DNA of 42,668 nt from Candidatus Hadarchaeum yellowstonense (GCA_001515205.2 LQMQ01000047.1:1-42668); one strand, 5' to 3'. Shown: positions 14,316 to 24,348, numbered from the stretch's first letter. Numbers and translations are program-made. The notes: generated from the sequence alone by a model not told the origin.

Positions 14316-15511
14316 AGCCATTGGCAGGCAAAAAGTTTGTGATCGTGGTCGGGGACGGGATGGCCGATTACCCCGTCGAGGAGCTTGGTGGAAGGACCCC
14401 CCTGGAGGTGGCGGAGAAGCCCAACATGGATCTCTTGGCCAGAGAGGGCAAGGTCGGCTTGATCAGGACGATTCCCCGGGGAATGTCGAAGGATTCGGCC
14501 GTTGCCAACCTTTCCATCCTGGGCTACGATCCGAGGAAATGCTTCACGGGGAGGGGCCCCCTTGAGGCCGGCTCCATGGGCGTTTCCCTTGGCCCCAATG
14601 ACGTCGCCTTCCGGTGCAACCTAGTGACGGAGAGGGAGGGCAGGCTCGTCGATTACTCCGGTGGCTGCATCACCACTGAAGAGGCCGCGGAGCTCCTCAG
14701 CGAGCTGCAAAAACAGGGCTTTGGTGAGTTCCACCTGGGAATAAGCTACCGGCATATCTTTGTGCTGCGGAATGCCCGGGTCAGCGAGGGGTGTTCTCCT
14801 CCCCACGACATCGTCGGCGAGCCAATAGCGAAACACCTCATCAAGTCCCGGGACAGGATTTCCCTTCGCCTGAACGAGTTCATGCTGGCATCAAGGCAAA
14901 TCCTTTCCCAGCATCCCGTCAACCAGAGGCGGGTGAAGCTCGGCAAGAACCCGGCCAACATGATCTGGCTCTGGAGCCCGGGCAAACGTCCCGATCTGGA
15001 GCCATTTGAGAAAAAGTATGGGATCAAGGGCGCCATCATTTCCGCGGTGAATGTGATCAACGGCATTGGGGTTTGGGCGGGGATGGAGGTCATCAAGGTT
15101 CCGGGAGCGACGGGTTACTACGATACCAACTATGAGGGCAAGGCCGATTACGCGCTGAAGGCGCTGAAGGCCAATGACCTGGTCTTCATCCATGTTGAGG
15201 CACCAGACGAAGCCGGTCACGCGGGCGACGTTGAGCGGAAGATAAAGGCCATTGAGGATCTGGACAGAAGGCTCCTGGGCAGGATAGTGAGGAAGGGGAG
15301 GGAGGCAGCCGTGGCTGTCCTGCCTGACCATCCCACCCCGGTGACGGTCAGGACGCACGTCTCTGACCCGGTTCCATTTGCGGTGTTTGTTCCCGGCGGA
15401 GAAGGCGACGGGCTCAGGTTCACCGAGGCGGAGGCCAAGCGCGGCTCGCTGGGTTTGGTGCAGGGGCCAAGGTTCATGAAATTATTTTTGTCGCTGGGCT
15501 CGGCTCCCTGA
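14312..15511 (+). CDS. ApgM-family enzyme: phosphoglycerate mutase or proposed homoserine kinase
   Basis: 399 residues of the alkaline-phosphatase superfamily, cofactor-independent phosphoglycerate mutase branch. Motifs seen: FVIVVGDGMADYPV (metal), SKDSAVANLSILGYDP (catalytic region), GRGPLEAGSMGVSL, PPHDIVGEPIAKHL, HVEAPDEAGHAGD and VLPDHPTPVTVRTHVSDP (metal ligands). The run YRHIFVLRN, NPANMIWLWSPGK and ATGYYDTNYEGKADYAL is, as I recall it, typical of the subgroup annotated as proposed homoserine kinase (ThrB2-like) rather than the archaeal glycolytic ApgM. The GTG start overlaps the SerK-like gene stop, so the two are coupled. Convergent overlap of about 38 bases with the MFS gene follows. 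Both functions remain possible. Confidence 0.85.
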   Translation: MKPLAGKKFVIVVGDGMADYPVEELGGRTPLEVAEKPNMDLLAREGKVGLIRTIPRGMSKDSAVANLSILGYDPRKCFTGRGPLEAGSMGVSLGPNDVAFRCNLVTEREGRLVDYSGGCITTEEAAELLSELQKQGFGEFHLGISYRHIFVLRNARVSEGCSPPHDIVGEPIAKHLIKSRDRISLRLNEFMLASRQILSQHPVNQRRVKLGKNPANMIWLWSPGKRPDLEPFEKKYGIKGAIISAVNVINGIGVWAGMEVIKVPGATGYYDTNYEGKADYALKALKANDLVFIHVEAPDEAGHAGDVERKIKAIEDLDRRLLGRIVRKGREAAVAVLPDHPTPVTVRTHVSDPVPFAVFVPGGEGDGLRFTEAEAKRGSLGLVQGPRFMKLFLSLGSAP

Positions 15512-16652
15512 GGGTCTTTCTCAGCAGGACCATTGCCGCGGCCTGGGCAGTTATGGAGAACCCCACCGCGACCAGGGCTAAATTGTTGTCCATCAGGAAG
15601 CCGAAAACGGCGCCGCTTATGAGGAAGCCAAAGCCATAAAGGGTGTGGAAGATTCCGTAGGCCGATCCCCTGACCTCGGCTGGCGTGAGGTCCGCCACTG
15701 CCGCCCTGTAGATGGACTCGTGCATTCCGAAGATTGCTCCAAAGAAAATTGCCGAGAGGATGACGAACTCCAGCCCGCCGAGGAAGATCAGGGAGGAGGG
15801 AATCACCGAGAGGGCAAAGGGCAGGTAGAGAAGCTTCCTGCCCATCCGGTCGTAGAGATAACCGGCCAGTGGTGCCGCCGCGGCGTCGACGGCTTGGGTG
15901 AGCAGATAAATGAGGGCCACTATCCAGGGCAGGACCTCAGGCGAGGCCCGGTACAATATCAGCCCGATGGAGACCAGCCCCGCCGCGTTCAAGGCCACCG
16001 CGGCTGAGTAGGTGGCCAGTTCACCAGGCAGCTGTTTGAGGCCGGTTCTTTTCGTGGTCATGGCCGGTAGTGGGATCAGCGGCCTGAGTTTGAGGTAGCT
16101 CCAGAGAAGGGTGATTACCATGAGGAGGTAGGGGACAAAAAGGAAGGAGAAGGCAGCGCTGAAATTCCCACCGGAAGTGAACAATATCGCGGCGACCAAT
16201 GCCGGCCCGGTTATCGCCCCGATCTGGTCCAGCAGCTCATGGATGCCGAAGGCCTTGCCGCTTCCTATTCCTCTGGTGGCATAGGAGAATACGGTGTCCC
16301 GGGCCGGTGACCTCACGGCCTTGGATAACCTTTCCATCAGAACCAGGATGACGGCTAGGGGCCAAGCGCCGGCAAAGGCGAGCAGGGGCACGGCGATGAG
16401 GAGAGAATAGCCCAGGATGAAGATCGTCCAGTAAGACCTGGTTCGATCGGAGAGAAACCCGAAGACCATCCTCAGGGCGTAGCCGAGGAACTCCCCGGCG
16501 CCGAGGACCAGCCCCACGATGAAAGCCGAGGCGCCGAAGCTGAGCAGAAAGGGCGAGATGATGCTCCTCGATCCCTCGTAGATGATGTCCCCGAAGAGGC
16601 TGATGAGGCCAAAGATGATTATGCTTATCGCGGCTACCCTTTTGGGCTGCAT
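15474..16652 (-). CDS. MFS transporter
   Basis: Major facilitator superfamily permease in the cell membrane, 392 residues with about twelve hydrophobic segments. Between helices 2 and 3 the loop GFLSDRTRSYW fits the MFS motif A, and a second copy appears in the second half (GYLYDRMGRKLLYLP). It begins two bases after the thrS stop on the same strand, so it is probably transcribed with thrS. The PARDTVFSYATRGIGSGKAFG region resembles transporters of the arabinose-efflux type, but the substrate cannot be predicted. The 3' end overlaps the convergent ApgM-like gene. Confidence 0.88.
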   Translation of the reverse strand: MQPKRVAAISIIIFGLISLFGDIIYEGSRSIISPFLLSFGASAFIVGLVLGAGEFLGYALRMVFGFLSDRTRSYWTIFILGYSLLIAVPLLAFAGAWPLAVILVLMERLSKAVRSPARDTVFSYATRGIGSGKAFGIHELLDQIGAITGPALVAAILFTSGGNFSAAFSFLFVPYLLMVITLLWSYLKLRPLIPLPAMTTKRTGLKQLPGELATYSAAVALNAAGLVSIGLILYRASPEVLPWIVALIYLLTQAVDAAAAPLAGYLYDRMGRKLLYLPFALSVIPSSLIFLGGLEFVILSAIFFGAIFGMHESIYRAAVADLTPAEVRGSAYGIFHTLYGFGFLISGAVFGFLMDNNLALVAVGFSITAQAAAMVLLRKTLREPSPATKIIS

Positions 16653-16654
16653 GA

Positions 16655-18514
16655 CTATCCGCCGAAGAAGGTTGGACGCAGCGACAGCAGGCGGTTCATC
16701 GCCAGAGGCCTGAAGGGCATCCCCCTCGTCTGCTTTTTGATCTCCGCCGAGAGTTCCTTCACCGTCAGCGGCTTTAGTTCCTTTTCACCCCGGACTCTGA
16801 CGGGAATTTTCTCCAGCTTTGTTTCCTTGTCGCCGATCACGACCACGTAGGGCACCCACTCCCGCTCGGCGTCCCTCACCTTCTTCGAGACGGATTCCTC
16901 CCGATCATCTATGTCGACCCTTATCTTGGCCTTCTCAAGCTCGGAGGAGATCCTCCGGCAGAAATCCAGGTGCCGGGTGGCGAGAGGCACCAGTCTCACC
17001 TGGGTTGGCGAGAGCCAGAGGGGCAGGCGCGGCGCCTTGCCGGCCATCTGGGCCTTGGCTGCCTCCTCGAGTATTGCGTAGATCCACCGCTCTATGGAGC
17101 CGATGGAGGAGTGCAGGATCACACAGCCGCGTTTTTCCCCCTTTTCGTCAATGTAGTGAATGCCGTAGCGCTCCGAGTCCTCCAGATCCAGCTGGATCGT
17201 GGAGAGCTGGGCATTCCCGCCGACGGAGTCGATCATCTGAAACTCATGTTTGAGAACCCAGTAGTGCTTGCGTTCGGTGAGCAGCTCGATCAGGGCCGGG
17301 CGTTTGACCAGCCTGAGCAAGCGGACGATGAAATCCCGGTTTTGGCGGTAGAAGTCCTCCACCACCCGGAAGACGACAGCGTAGTCCACCACCATCGAGC
17401 CAACCATTTTCACATAAATTTTGAAGAGCCTCTCATACTCCTCCAGGCCTTGATCCAGGTCCCGGCAGAAGCAGTGTATGTCGGGCATGGTGAAGGCCCT
17501 GAGGCGCTTCAGCCCCACGGTCTCCCCACTCTGCTCCAGCCGGTAGGAAGGGGAGAGCTCGAACACCCTGACCGGCATCTGTTTGTAGGTCATCAGGGTG
17601 CTCTTCATCATCTTAAACAGGCCGAAGTCACCGGAGAACCGCAGGATGAGGGTTCGGTTGGGCAGCTTGATCTTGTAGTCCTTTTGCAAGAACTTGGCCG
17701 CCTGTTCAGCGATGTCGGGTTCGTCGGCGCGGTAGAGCACGGGCGTCTCTATTCTGAGGGCACCAATCTCAGCAGCGATCTTTGAGGCGAAGTCCTCCAG
17801 CAGCCCCTTGACGAGGGCGCCGTTGGGGTAAAAGCGAAAGTGGCCGGTATCGCTGGCGGGCTCGTAGTCCACCAGCTCCAGGCGCCGCATCAGCTTGATG
17901 TGGGCCGGCTCTTCCCCTGACTTTTGTCCCAACACCTCACTCAGGATGTACTGTTTCAGCACTGGGGCCTTCAACAGCGGCGGGCATGATTCTAATTTCG
18001 ACTTATCCAGATCATGCTCTTCCCCCTCTGGAGTGAGAACGATCAGCCGGCTGGGTGCGGCCTCCGTGACAGCCTCCTCGATTTCCCGGGCCTCAGCGGT
18101 GATGGTGCGCGAGAGTTCTGATAGCGGGTGTCCCTTGCAGCTTATGGTGAATGCCTTGTACCAGCCAAAGGGCAGCCGGTGAACCTCAAACCCCATTTCC
18201 CGGAGCCGGGCGGCAGCGGCGTCGAGCAGCTTGACGGCTCCTTTTGGTGAGGCAAGTGAAGAGCTCAGGTGAGCGTAGGGGTAAATGGCAATCCTTCGGG
18301 CCTCAACTTTTCGGGCAACGTCGGAGATCTCCGCGGCGGCATTTTTCGCCACTTGTTCGATGTTTTCCTCATCAGCTTCTTCCGCGGCTGAGAAGACGAC
18401 GAGCACATCGTTCAGCTGTCCTGAATGCTGTTCGGGTTTAAGCTCCTCGGCCACCGGCGTCCGTTGTTTTACCTCGAAGCGAAGGTAGTCGGCGTGTATC
18501 AGCAGCAGTTGCAA
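16655..18514 (-). CDS. thrS: Threonyl-tRNA synthetase, archaeal type
   Basis: Class II aminoacyl-tRNA synthetase charging tRNA-Thr. 619 residues. The first 145 residues are the archaea-specific editing domain related to D-Tyr-tRNA deacylase (MQLLLIHADYLRFEVK, RIAIYPYAHLSSSLASP, GFEVHRLPFGWYKAF), which removes mischarged serine. The class II core follows: motif 2 region VFELSPSYRLEQSGETVGLKR with DIHCFCRD, and motif 3 in VILHSSIGSIERWIYAIL. The anticodon-binding domain starts near LPLWLSPTQVRLVPLA. No segment is missing. The MFS gene follows two bases downstream, and the promoter region at 18515-18607 is shared with the divergent NMD3-like gene. Confidence 0.95.
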   Translation of the reverse strand: MQLLLIHADYLRFEVKQRTPVAEELKPEQHSGQLNDVLVVFSAAEEADEENIEQVAKNAAAEISDVARKVEARRIAIYPYAHLSSSLASPKGAVKLLDAAAARLREMGFEVHRLPFGWYKAFTISCKGHPLSELSRTITAEAREIEEAVTEAAPSRLIVLTPEGEEHDLDKSKLESCPPLLKAPVLKQYILSEVLGQKSGEEPAHIKLMRRLELVDYEPASDTGHFRFYPNGALVKGLLEDFASKIAAEIGALRIETPVLYRADEPDIAEQAAKFLQKDYKIKLPNRTLILRFSGDFGLFKMMKSTLMTYKQMPVRVFELSPSYRLEQSGETVGLKRLRAFTMPDIHCFCRDLDQGLEEYERLFKIYVKMVGSMVVDYAVVFRVVEDFYRQNRDFIVRLLRLVKRPALIELLTERKHYWVLKHEFQMIDSVGGNAQLSTIQLDLEDSERYGIHYIDEKGEKRGCVILHSSIGSIERWIYAILEEAAKAQMAGKAPRLPLWLSPTQVRLVPLATRHLDFCRRISSELEKAKIRVDIDDREESVSKKVRDAEREWVPYVVVIGDKETKLEKIPVRVRGEKELKPLTVKELSAEIKKQTRGMPFRPLAMNRLLSLRPTFFGG

Positions 18515-18542
18515 GCCAACACCGCGGGAACTTGAGTTTGTG

Positions 18543-18590
18543 AATTTAATAATTTATCGTTTTAAAATCGCGGAGGCAGATGTTTAAACG
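18543..18590. promoter_or_regulatory. Divergent promoter region of thrS and the NMD3-like gene
   Basis: AT-rich stretch between divergent genes. AATTTAATAATTTAT (18543-18557) is placed about 30-40 bases from the thrS ATG, and the palindrome GTTTAAAC (18582-18589) about 30 bases from the ATG at 18617, so each gene seems to have its own TATA box. Confidence 0.5.
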
Positions 18591-18616
18591 GGAAAAGTAG
18601 AGCTTGGTTGGTGCCG

Positions 18617-19372
18617 ATGAAAAGATTCTGTTATAGATGCGGTGCTCTGGAGGACGAGGCCGGGCCGTTGATCCAAGGGCTGTGCCAGCGCTGTTTTTCT
18701 GAGGTACCGCTGTTGCAGCTGCCGGCGGAAGTCGAGGTTGTCCTTTGCAAGAGATGCGGCGCCGTCAGGATCGGCCGGCAGTGGCAGCTTCAATCGTCGG
18801 GGGCATCTGTTGAAGATGCGGTCAGACAGGCTGTTCTCCATGTCGTTCGGGTGACCCGAGACACCGAAGCCGGGAGAAAATTTCTCAGGCCGGAGGAAGC
18901 CGGCGTCCAGGTCGAGGTTAATCCCCGCCTTAAGGAGGGCCTAGTGGATGTCAGGGCTTCGGGCAGGGTTCATCACCTCCAGGTTAACCCCAAGGTTGAG
19001 GAGGCCACCTTGAAATTGAACCTGAAATACACCACTTGTAACCTGTGCAGCCTGAAAAGGGCCCGGCACTATGAGGCCATTTTACAACTGCGCGATTTTC
19101 CGTCAAGAGAGACGCGGCTCCGGGTCCAGGAGGAGATGGAGAGGCTCGCTGCTCAGTCAAGTAAGGTCAAACCCGGGAATTTCATCGCCGAGGTCAAGGA
19201 GCATCACGGTGGGCTTGATTTTTACTTGAGTTCGGTGAGCCTTGCCCGAATGATGGCGGCCCGGCTGAAGGAAAGTTTTGGGGCCACCACGGTTGAGAGC
19301 GCTAAGCTCATCGGGCAGACAAAGAACGGGCGGAGGAAATACCGGGTTTCCATCCTGGCCAGGTTTAAGTAA
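18617..19372 (+). CDS. NMD3-family 60S/50S export-adaptor homologue
   Basis: Archaeal homologue of eukaryotic NMD3, which binds the large ribosomal subunit late in assembly. About 251 residues. The N-terminus has several CxxC zinc pairs: FCYRCGALED, LCQRCFSEV, LCKRCGAVRIGRQW and, later, TTCNLCSLKRARHYEAILQLR, the last being a hallmark of the family. ATG 18617 is favoured by the preceding GGTG and by a GTTTAAAC box about 30 bases upstream; the ORF-track TTG at 18608 adds three residues. The C-terminal part (GLDFYLSSVSLARMMAARL) is also family-like. It precedes ilvB but does not share its function. Confidence 0.9.
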   Translation: MKRFCYRCGALEDEAGPLIQGLCQRCFSEVPLLQLPAEVEVVLCKRCGAVRIGRQWQLQSSGASVEDAVRQAVLHVVRVTRDTEAGRKFLRPEEAGVQVEVNPRLKEGLVDVRASGRVHHLQVNPKVEEATLKLNLKYTTCNLCSLKRARHYEAILQLRDFPSRETRLRVQEEMERLAAQSSKVKPGNFIAEVKEHHGGLDFYLSSVSLARMMAARLKESFGATTVESAKLIGQTKNGRRKYRVSILARFK

Positions 19373-19419
19373 TATAAAGCAGGGAATTAATAACTTTATA
19401 ATTGATGTCCATGGTCGAA

Positions 19420-21093
19420 ATGACGGGAGCCAAGGCGCTTTTTGAGGCCCTGAAGGCGGAAGGGGTAAGGGACATCTTCGGCATTCCCGGTGGAGCCATG
19501 ATACCAGTTTACGATGCACTTTACGATGAGCCAGAGATCCGCCACATATTGACCAGGCATGAGCAGGCGGCGGCGCATGCGGCTGACGGCTATGCCCGGG
19601 CCACAGGAAAACCGGGCGTCTGTTTCACCACCTCTGGTCCTGGTGCAACCAATCTGACTACGGGAATACTGAATGCCTATATGGACAGTTCTCCCGTGGT
19701 CGCCATCTCCGGTCAGATGCCGAACTCGGTGCTGGGTAGCGATGCCTTCCAAGAAGCCGACATGCTGAGCATCATGCTGCCGATAACCAAGCATAACTTT
19801 ATCATCCGCCACGTCACTGAACTGCCTGCCATCATCCGGCTCGCCTTCAAGACGGCGACGACCGGGAGGCCGGGACCGGTGCACATTGATCTCCCCAAGG
19901 ATGTCCAAGTAAGCAAGGCGGACCTGAAAATTCCGGCCGAGGTGAATTATCACAAGAAGATAAAGCTGGATCCCGACCCTGAGGATATCAGGAAGGCCGT
20001 CAGGATGCTGGTGGACGCCGAGCAGCCCGTGATCTACGCCGGCGGCGGGGTCATTTGGTCCTCAGCTTCGGCAGAGGTGGTTACCCTGGCTGAGATGTTG
20101 GGAGCCCCAGTGGTCACCTCTTTGATGGGCAAGGGGGTGATCCCCGAGGACCATCCTCTGGCGCTCGGCATGCTCGGCATGCACGGGAGGATGGCGGCCA
20201 ACCTTGCCGTGAGCGAGTGTGATGTCCTGCTGGGGGTGGGCGTCAGATTCAGCGATCGAGCTACTGGTGATGTTCGCCACTTTGCTTCGCGGGCCAAGAT
20301 CATTCACATCGACATTGATCAGGTGGAGCTGGGGAAGAACGTTCGCGTGGACCTGCCGATACTCGGCGACGCCAAGCGATCGCTTGCCGCGATAATTGAA
20401 GGAATCAAGCTGCAAGTGAAAAAGGGGAGGACCAGCGCCTGGCTCCAGAGGGTGAAGAGGATGCGCGAAGAGCTGGCCCCGCGGATGGACTATGATGAGG
20501 TCCCCACAAAACCTCAGCGCGTGATCAAGGAGATAATGAGTGTGCTCGATGAAGACGCGATAATAGTGACCGAGGTGGGGCAGTGCCAGATGTGGGCGGC
20601 TCATTTCTATGTGGTCAAAAAACCGAGACACTTCATCTCTTCGGGAGGCCTGGGCACAATGGGGTTTGGTTTCCCCGCCTCCATGGGCGTCAAAATTGCC
20701 CGCCCGGAATGCGATGTGGTCACCATAGCCGGTGATGGCAGCTTCCTCATGAACTCTCAGGAGCTGGCCACGGTTGTGGAGAATAAGATAAACGTGGTTT
20801 CCTGCATCTTCAACAACCGCTACTTGGGGATGGTCAAGCAGTGGCAGGATCTATTTTATCAGAAGCGGCGATCTGGTGTTTATTTGGGTAAAGTGCCCGA
20901 TTTCGTGAAGCTGGCCGAGGCCTACGGTGCCTGGGGCGATCGCGCGACCAGACCCAGCGAGATTGCACCGAAGCTGAGGGAAGCGCTGAAGTGCGGAAAG
21001 CCAGCGATCCTTGACATACCGATCGACCCCGATGAGCATGTTCTTCCCATGGTGCCCGCAGGGGGAAGGCTTGATGAACCGATACTTACCTAG
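19420..21093 (+). CDS. ilvB: Acetolactate synthase, catalytic subunit
   Basis: Thiamine-diphosphate enzyme that condenses pyruvate to acetolactate (or with 2-ketobutyrate), first common step of valine, leucine and isoleucine synthesis. About 557 residues from ATG 19420. The catalytic glutamate is in LTRHEQAAAHAADGYARATG; the FAD-type middle domain and the ThDP motif GDGSFLMNSQELATVVENK...FNNRYLGMVKQWQ are intact. Homologues typically begin 'M-GA-AL--AL--EGV', which fits MTGAKALFEALKAEGV at 19420; the TATA-like TTTATAATT about 25 bases upstream suggests leaderless initiation. ATGs at 19405 and 19411 are alternatives. It is followed directly by ilvN and ilvC, forming an operon. Confidence 0.95.
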   Translation: MTGAKALFEALKAEGVRDIFGIPGGAMIPVYDALYDEPEIRHILTRHEQAAAHAADGYARATGKPGVCFTTSGPGATNLTTGILNAYMDSSPVVAISGQMPNSVLGSDAFQEADMLSIMLPITKHNFIIRHVTELPAIIRLAFKTATTGRPGPVHIDLPKDVQVSKADLKIPAEVNYHKKIKLDPDPEDIRKAVRMLVDAEQPVIYAGGGVIWSSASAEVVTLAEMLGAPVVTSLMGKGVIPEDHPLALGMLGMHGRMAANLAVSECDVLLGVGVRFSDRATGDVRHFASRAKIIHIDIDQVELGKNVRVDLPILGDAKRSLAAIIEGIKLQVKKGRTSAWLQRVKRMREELAPRMDYDEVPTKPQRVIKEIMSVLDEDAIIVTEVGQCQMWAAHFYVVKKPRHFISSGGLGTMGFGFPASMGVKIARPECDVVTIAGDGSFLMNSQELATVVENKINVVSCIFNNRYLGMVKQWQDLFYQKRRSGVYLGKVPDFVKLAEAYGAWGDRATRPSEIAPKLREALKCGKPAILDIPIDPDEHVLPMVPAGGRLDEPILT

Positions 21094-21102
21094 GTGTTTG
21101 AA

Positions 21103-21585
21103 ATGAAGACGCGAATTTTCTCGGTGCTTTGTCAGAACGTCCCCGGGGTCATGATGAGGATCTCCCGATCTTTTACCCGGAGGCAGATTAACCTGGATTC
21201 CATCACCGTGGGGATTGAGCCCTCCGGCCTGGCCAGGGTTATCCTGACCTTTAAGGCCGACGATCGCCTGGCGGAGTTCATGCGCCGGGTCCTAGCTCGA
21301 GCCGAGCCGATAATAGACGTGGAGGTGATTGATCCGGAGCGCAGCATTGCCCGTGAGATAGCGCTGCTGAAGACGAAAAAACTTGATGAAGAGCAACTCT
21401 GGAAGGTGGTGGAGCTGGTCGAGAGGGCCGGGGGCAAGGTGCTGGAAAACAAGGGAAACGTCTTGATCGTGGAGTTGAGCGGCAGCCATGAACATATAGA
21501 GAAGGTGATCACCGAGCTGGGCCCGGATATCCTCAAGGAGGTCGCCCGCTCGGGTCAGGTTCTTATATCCCGGGAGACATGTTAA
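21103..21585 (+). CDS. ilvN: Acetolactate synthase, regulatory subunit
   Basis: Small subunit of acetolactate synthase, about 160 residues, with an N-terminal ACT domain ([32 protein letters not shown]) that usually gives valine feedback control, followed by the C-terminal ALS_ss domain ([42 protein letters not shown]). The ORF track starts at GTG 21094, but AGGTG at the ilvB stop is well spaced for ATG 21103, which also gives the normal family N-terminus MKTRIFSVL. It is sandwiched between ilvB and ilvC with only a few bases on each side. Confidence 0.94.
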   Translation: MKTRIFSVLCQNVPGVMMRISRSFTRRQINLDSITVGIEPSGLARVILTFKADDRLAEFMRRVLARAEPIIDVEVIDPERSIAREIALLKTKKLDEEQLWKVVELVERAGGKVLENKGNVLIVELSGSHEHIEKVITELGPDILKEVARSGQVLISRETC

Positions 21586-21595
21586 AGGGGATAAC

Positions 21596-22582
21596 ATGGT
21601 GAAGATATATTACGATAAGGATGCGGATCTAGCCCCGCTGAAGGGAAAGACGATCGCGATCATTGGCTACGGGAATCAGGGGCAGGCCCAGGCCAAGAAC
21701 CTCAGGGATTCCGGCTGCCGGGTGATCATCGGTAGCATAAAGGATGCCAGCTATGAGCAGGCGAAGAAGGATGGTTTTGAGGTCCTCGACATCGCTGAGG
21801 CCGCCAAGCGGGCAGACATAGTTCACATCTTGATCCCGGATGAATATCAGGCGGAAGTTTATCGGGAGCAGATTCAACCCCACCTCACCGCGGGCAAGGT
21901 GCTTTGCTTCAGCCACGGTTTCAACATCCATTTCAAGCAGATAGTGCCGCCGAAGGACGTGGACGTGATCATGATCGCTCCCAAGGCTCCGGGGGCAATG
22001 TTGCGGCAGATGTACGAGAAGGGTTCCGGGACGCCGGGGCTGCTTGCGGTGGAGCAGGATGCCAGTGGAAAGGCGAAGAAGATAGCCCTGGCCATGGCCA
22101 AGGGCGTGGGACTGACCCGCATAGGGGTGGTCGAGACCACCTTCAAGGAGGAAGTGGAAACTGACCTTTTCGGCGAGCAAGCGGTTCTGGTGGGCGGGGT
22201 TTCCGAGCTGATGAAGGCCGGTTTTGAGACGCTGGTTGAGGCGGGTTACCAGCCGGAGATAGCCTACTTTGAGTGTATCAACGAGATGAAACTGATCATC
22301 GATCTGGTCTACGAGCACGGTATCGAGGGGATGATGCAGGCCGTCAGCAATACCGCGGAGTATGGCGGCCGCACGAGGGGAAAGTGGATAATCGACCAGC
22401 GGGTGCGGGAGACGATGAAGAGGATGCTTGAGGATATCAAGAGCGGGAAGTTCGCTCAGGAATGGATAGCGGAGAGCAAGGCAAAACTGCCCAACCTCCG
22501 CCGGATGCGCGAGGAAGGCAAAAAGCACCTGGTTGAGAAGGTCGGAAGGGAGCTCCGAAAGTGGGCGGGAATTGAAAAGTGA
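21596..22582 (+). CDS. ilvC: Ketol-acid reductoisomerase, short class
   Basis: Converts acetolactate to dihydroxyisovalerate using NAD(P)H and magnesium. 328 residues, class I (short) form. The Rossmann motif is [21 protein letters not shown]. The knotted domain carries the metal and substrate residues in [16 protein letters not shown] and [26 protein letters not shown] precedes the ATG. After its stop come six thymines, a likely transcription stop for ilvB-ilvN-ilvC. The loop after the second strand ([12 protein letters not shown]) is the part that sets NADH or NADPH preference; I cannot assign it. Confidence 0.96.
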   Translation: MVKIYYDKDADLAPLKGKTIAIIGYGNQGQAQAKNLRDSGCRVIIGSIKDASYEQAKKDGFEVLDIAEAAKRADIVHILIPDEYQAEVYREQIQPHLTAGKVLCFSHGFNIHFKQIVPPKDVDVIMIAPKAPGAMLRQMYEKGSGTPGLLAVEQDASGKAKKIALAMAKGVGLTRIGVVETTFKEEVETDLFGEQAVLVGGVSELMKAGFETLVEAGYQPEIAYFECINEMKLIIDLVYEHGIEGMMQAVSNTAEYGGRTRGKWIIDQRVRETMKRMLEDIKSGKFAQEWIAESKAKLPNLRRMREEGKKHLVEKVGRELRKWAGIEK

Positions 22583-22588
22583 TTTTTT
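22583..22588 (+). terminator. T-run terminator after ilvC
   Basis: TTTTTT begins directly after the ilvC stop codon, in an otherwise mixed sequence and before the promoter of ilvD. Short T-runs end transcription in archaea. Confidence 0.45.
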
Positions 22589-22613
22589 CAGTTACCTCAG
22601 TTCAACCACCAGA

Positions 22614-22652
22614 AATTTATATTGAGAATGTGAAGCCTTCTCGGAGGCAGGA
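22614..22652 (+). promoter_or_regulatory. TATA box and ribosome binding site of ilvD
   Basis: AATTTATATT (22614-22623) is about 35-40 bases before the ATG, and GGAGG at 22644-22648 is close to it. ilvD therefore seems to be transcribed separately from ilvBNC. Confidence 0.5.
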
Positions 22653-22655
22653 CCG

Positions 22656-24314
22656 ATGAAGCTTCGCAGCCGAGAAGTTGTAGCAGGCCTTGAGAGCCTC
22701 CCCCGTCGGGCACTGTTAAGGGCTGACGGCTTGACGGATGCGGACATGGAGAGGCCCTTTGTTGCCATAGCCAACTCCTACACCAACATCGTCCCCGGCC
22801 ATCTTCACCTGCGACAGCTGGGCGAGGCGGTTGCTGCCGGAATCCGGGAGGCCGGTGGTACCCCCTTCGAGTTCAACACGATTGCCATTTGTGATGGCAT
22901 CGCGATGGGCACCCGTGGCATGTGTTATTCGCTGCCTTCCCGGGAAATCATCGCCGACAGCGTTGAGTTGATGCTGGAGGCCCACCGCTTCGACGCCGTG
23001 GTTTGTCTGGCTAGCTGCGACAAGATTGTCCCTGGGATGTTGATGGCCATGGCGCGGGTGAACATTCCAGGAATAATGGTCACCGGTGGCCCGATGATGC
23101 CGGGGGAATGGCGGGGCCAGAAGCTGGACGTGATCAGCGCCTTTGAGGCCGTGGGCGCCGTCAAGGCGGGCAGGATGAGCGAGAGGGAAGCGCGGATGGT
23201 TGAGGAGCACTGCTGCCCCGGCTGTGGTTCCTGTGCCGGTCTCTTCACGGCCAACACAATGGCTTGCCTTACTGAGGCCATGGGGATGTCACTTCCGGGC
23301 ATGGCCACCATGCATGCCATCGACTCCAGAAAAGCAGCCTTGGCTAGGCAAAGTGGCTTTCAGGTGCTGAAGCTGCTTCGTCAGGGGATAACTCCGCGAA
23401 AGATCATGACGAGAGCAGCCTTCGAGAATGCCGTGATTGTTGACATGGCCATCGGGGGCTCGACGAACACGGTGCTTCACCTCCCCGCGATTGCCCATGA
23501 GGCCGGTGTTAAGCTGGACCTTGATACCTTTGACAGGTTGAGCCGGAGGACGCCGCACATCTGCAGCCTGAGGCCCGGTGGCCAACATACCATGCTGGAT
23601 CTGGACAGGGCTGGTGGGATACCTGCGGTTATGAAAAGGCTGGGTGGCCTCATCCGGGGATCACCTCTCACAGTTACGGGGAGGAGCGTTCAGGAGAACC
23701 TCAAGTTTGTCAAGATGCCGGAAAACGGCGTCATCAGACCGCTGAAGAAGCCTTACCACCGCGAGGGAGGAATCGCAATTCTCTACGGGAATTTGGCCCC
23801 GAAGGGTGCCGTGGTCAAGTATGCTGGCGTCAGGCCGAGCATGCTGCGGCACAAGGGCCCGGCCAGAGTATTTGACCGCGAGGAGGATGCCGTGAAGGAG
23901 ATACTTAACGGCGAGATCAGGCGGGGAGATGTCGTGGTCATCAGATATGAAGGGCCCAAGGGAGGACCAGGAATGAGGGAGATGCTTGCCGCCACTTCAG
24001 CCATAGCTGGCATGGGGTTGATCGATTCTGTGGCGCTGGTGACCGATGGAAGGTTCTCCGGGGGGACAAGGGGAGCGGCGGTGGGGCACGTTTCTCCCGA
24101 GGCCGCCGAGGGAGGACCAATTGCCGCTGTCAGGGATGGAGATAAAATATTGATCGACATCCCGCGTCGCAGGTTGGAGGTGCTGGTCTCCGGGCAGGAG
24201 CTGGAAGAAAGGCTGGCGAAGATAAAGCGCCATGTCCCCCGAGTGAAAACAGGATATCTTGGCCTTTACTCCAGGATCGTTAGCTCAGCTTCAGACGGAG
24301 CCATTCGCCTTTAG
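22656..24314 (+). CDS. ilvD: Dihydroxy-acid dehydratase
   Basis: Iron-sulfur dehydratase that makes the 2-keto acids of valine and isoleucine. 552 residues. The cluster-binding cysteines are visible in [16 protein letters not shown] and [20 protein letters not shown], with an earlier metal-site region in [39 protein letters not shown] and the C-terminal [24 protein letters not shown] are family signatures. ATG 22656 is preceded by GGAGG and a TATA box. It has its own promoter but lies in the same direction as ilvC and leuC. Confidence 0.96.
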   Translation: MKLRSREVVAGLESLPRRALLRADGLTDADMERPFVAIANSYTNIVPGHLHLRQLGEAVAAGIREAGGTPFEFNTIAICDGIAMGTRGMCYSLPSREIIADSVELMLEAHRFDAVVCLASCDKIVPGMLMAMARVNIPGIMVTGGPMMPGEWRGQKLDVISAFEAVGAVKAGRMSEREARMVEEHCCPGCGSCAGLFTANTMACLTEAMGMSLPGMATMHAIDSRKAALARQSGFQVLKLLRQGITPRKIMTRAAFENAVIVDMAIGGSTNTVLHLPAIAHEAGVKLDLDTFDRLSRRTPHICSLRPGGQHTMLDLDRAGGIPAVMKRLGGLIRGSPLTVTGRSVQENLKFVKMPENGVIRPLKKPYHREGGIAILYGNLAPKGAVVKYAGVRPSMLRHKGPARVFDREEDAVKEILNGEIRRGDVVVIRYEGPKGGPGMREMLAATSAIAGMGLIDSVALVTDGRFSGGTRGAAVGHVSPEAAEGGPIAAVRDGDKILIDIPRRRLEVLVSGQELEERLAKIKRHVPRVKTGYLGLYSRIVSSASDGAIRL

Positions 24315-24348
24315 CCCATTTTCCGGCGGCCGGCGTTGGTGCGGTAAA

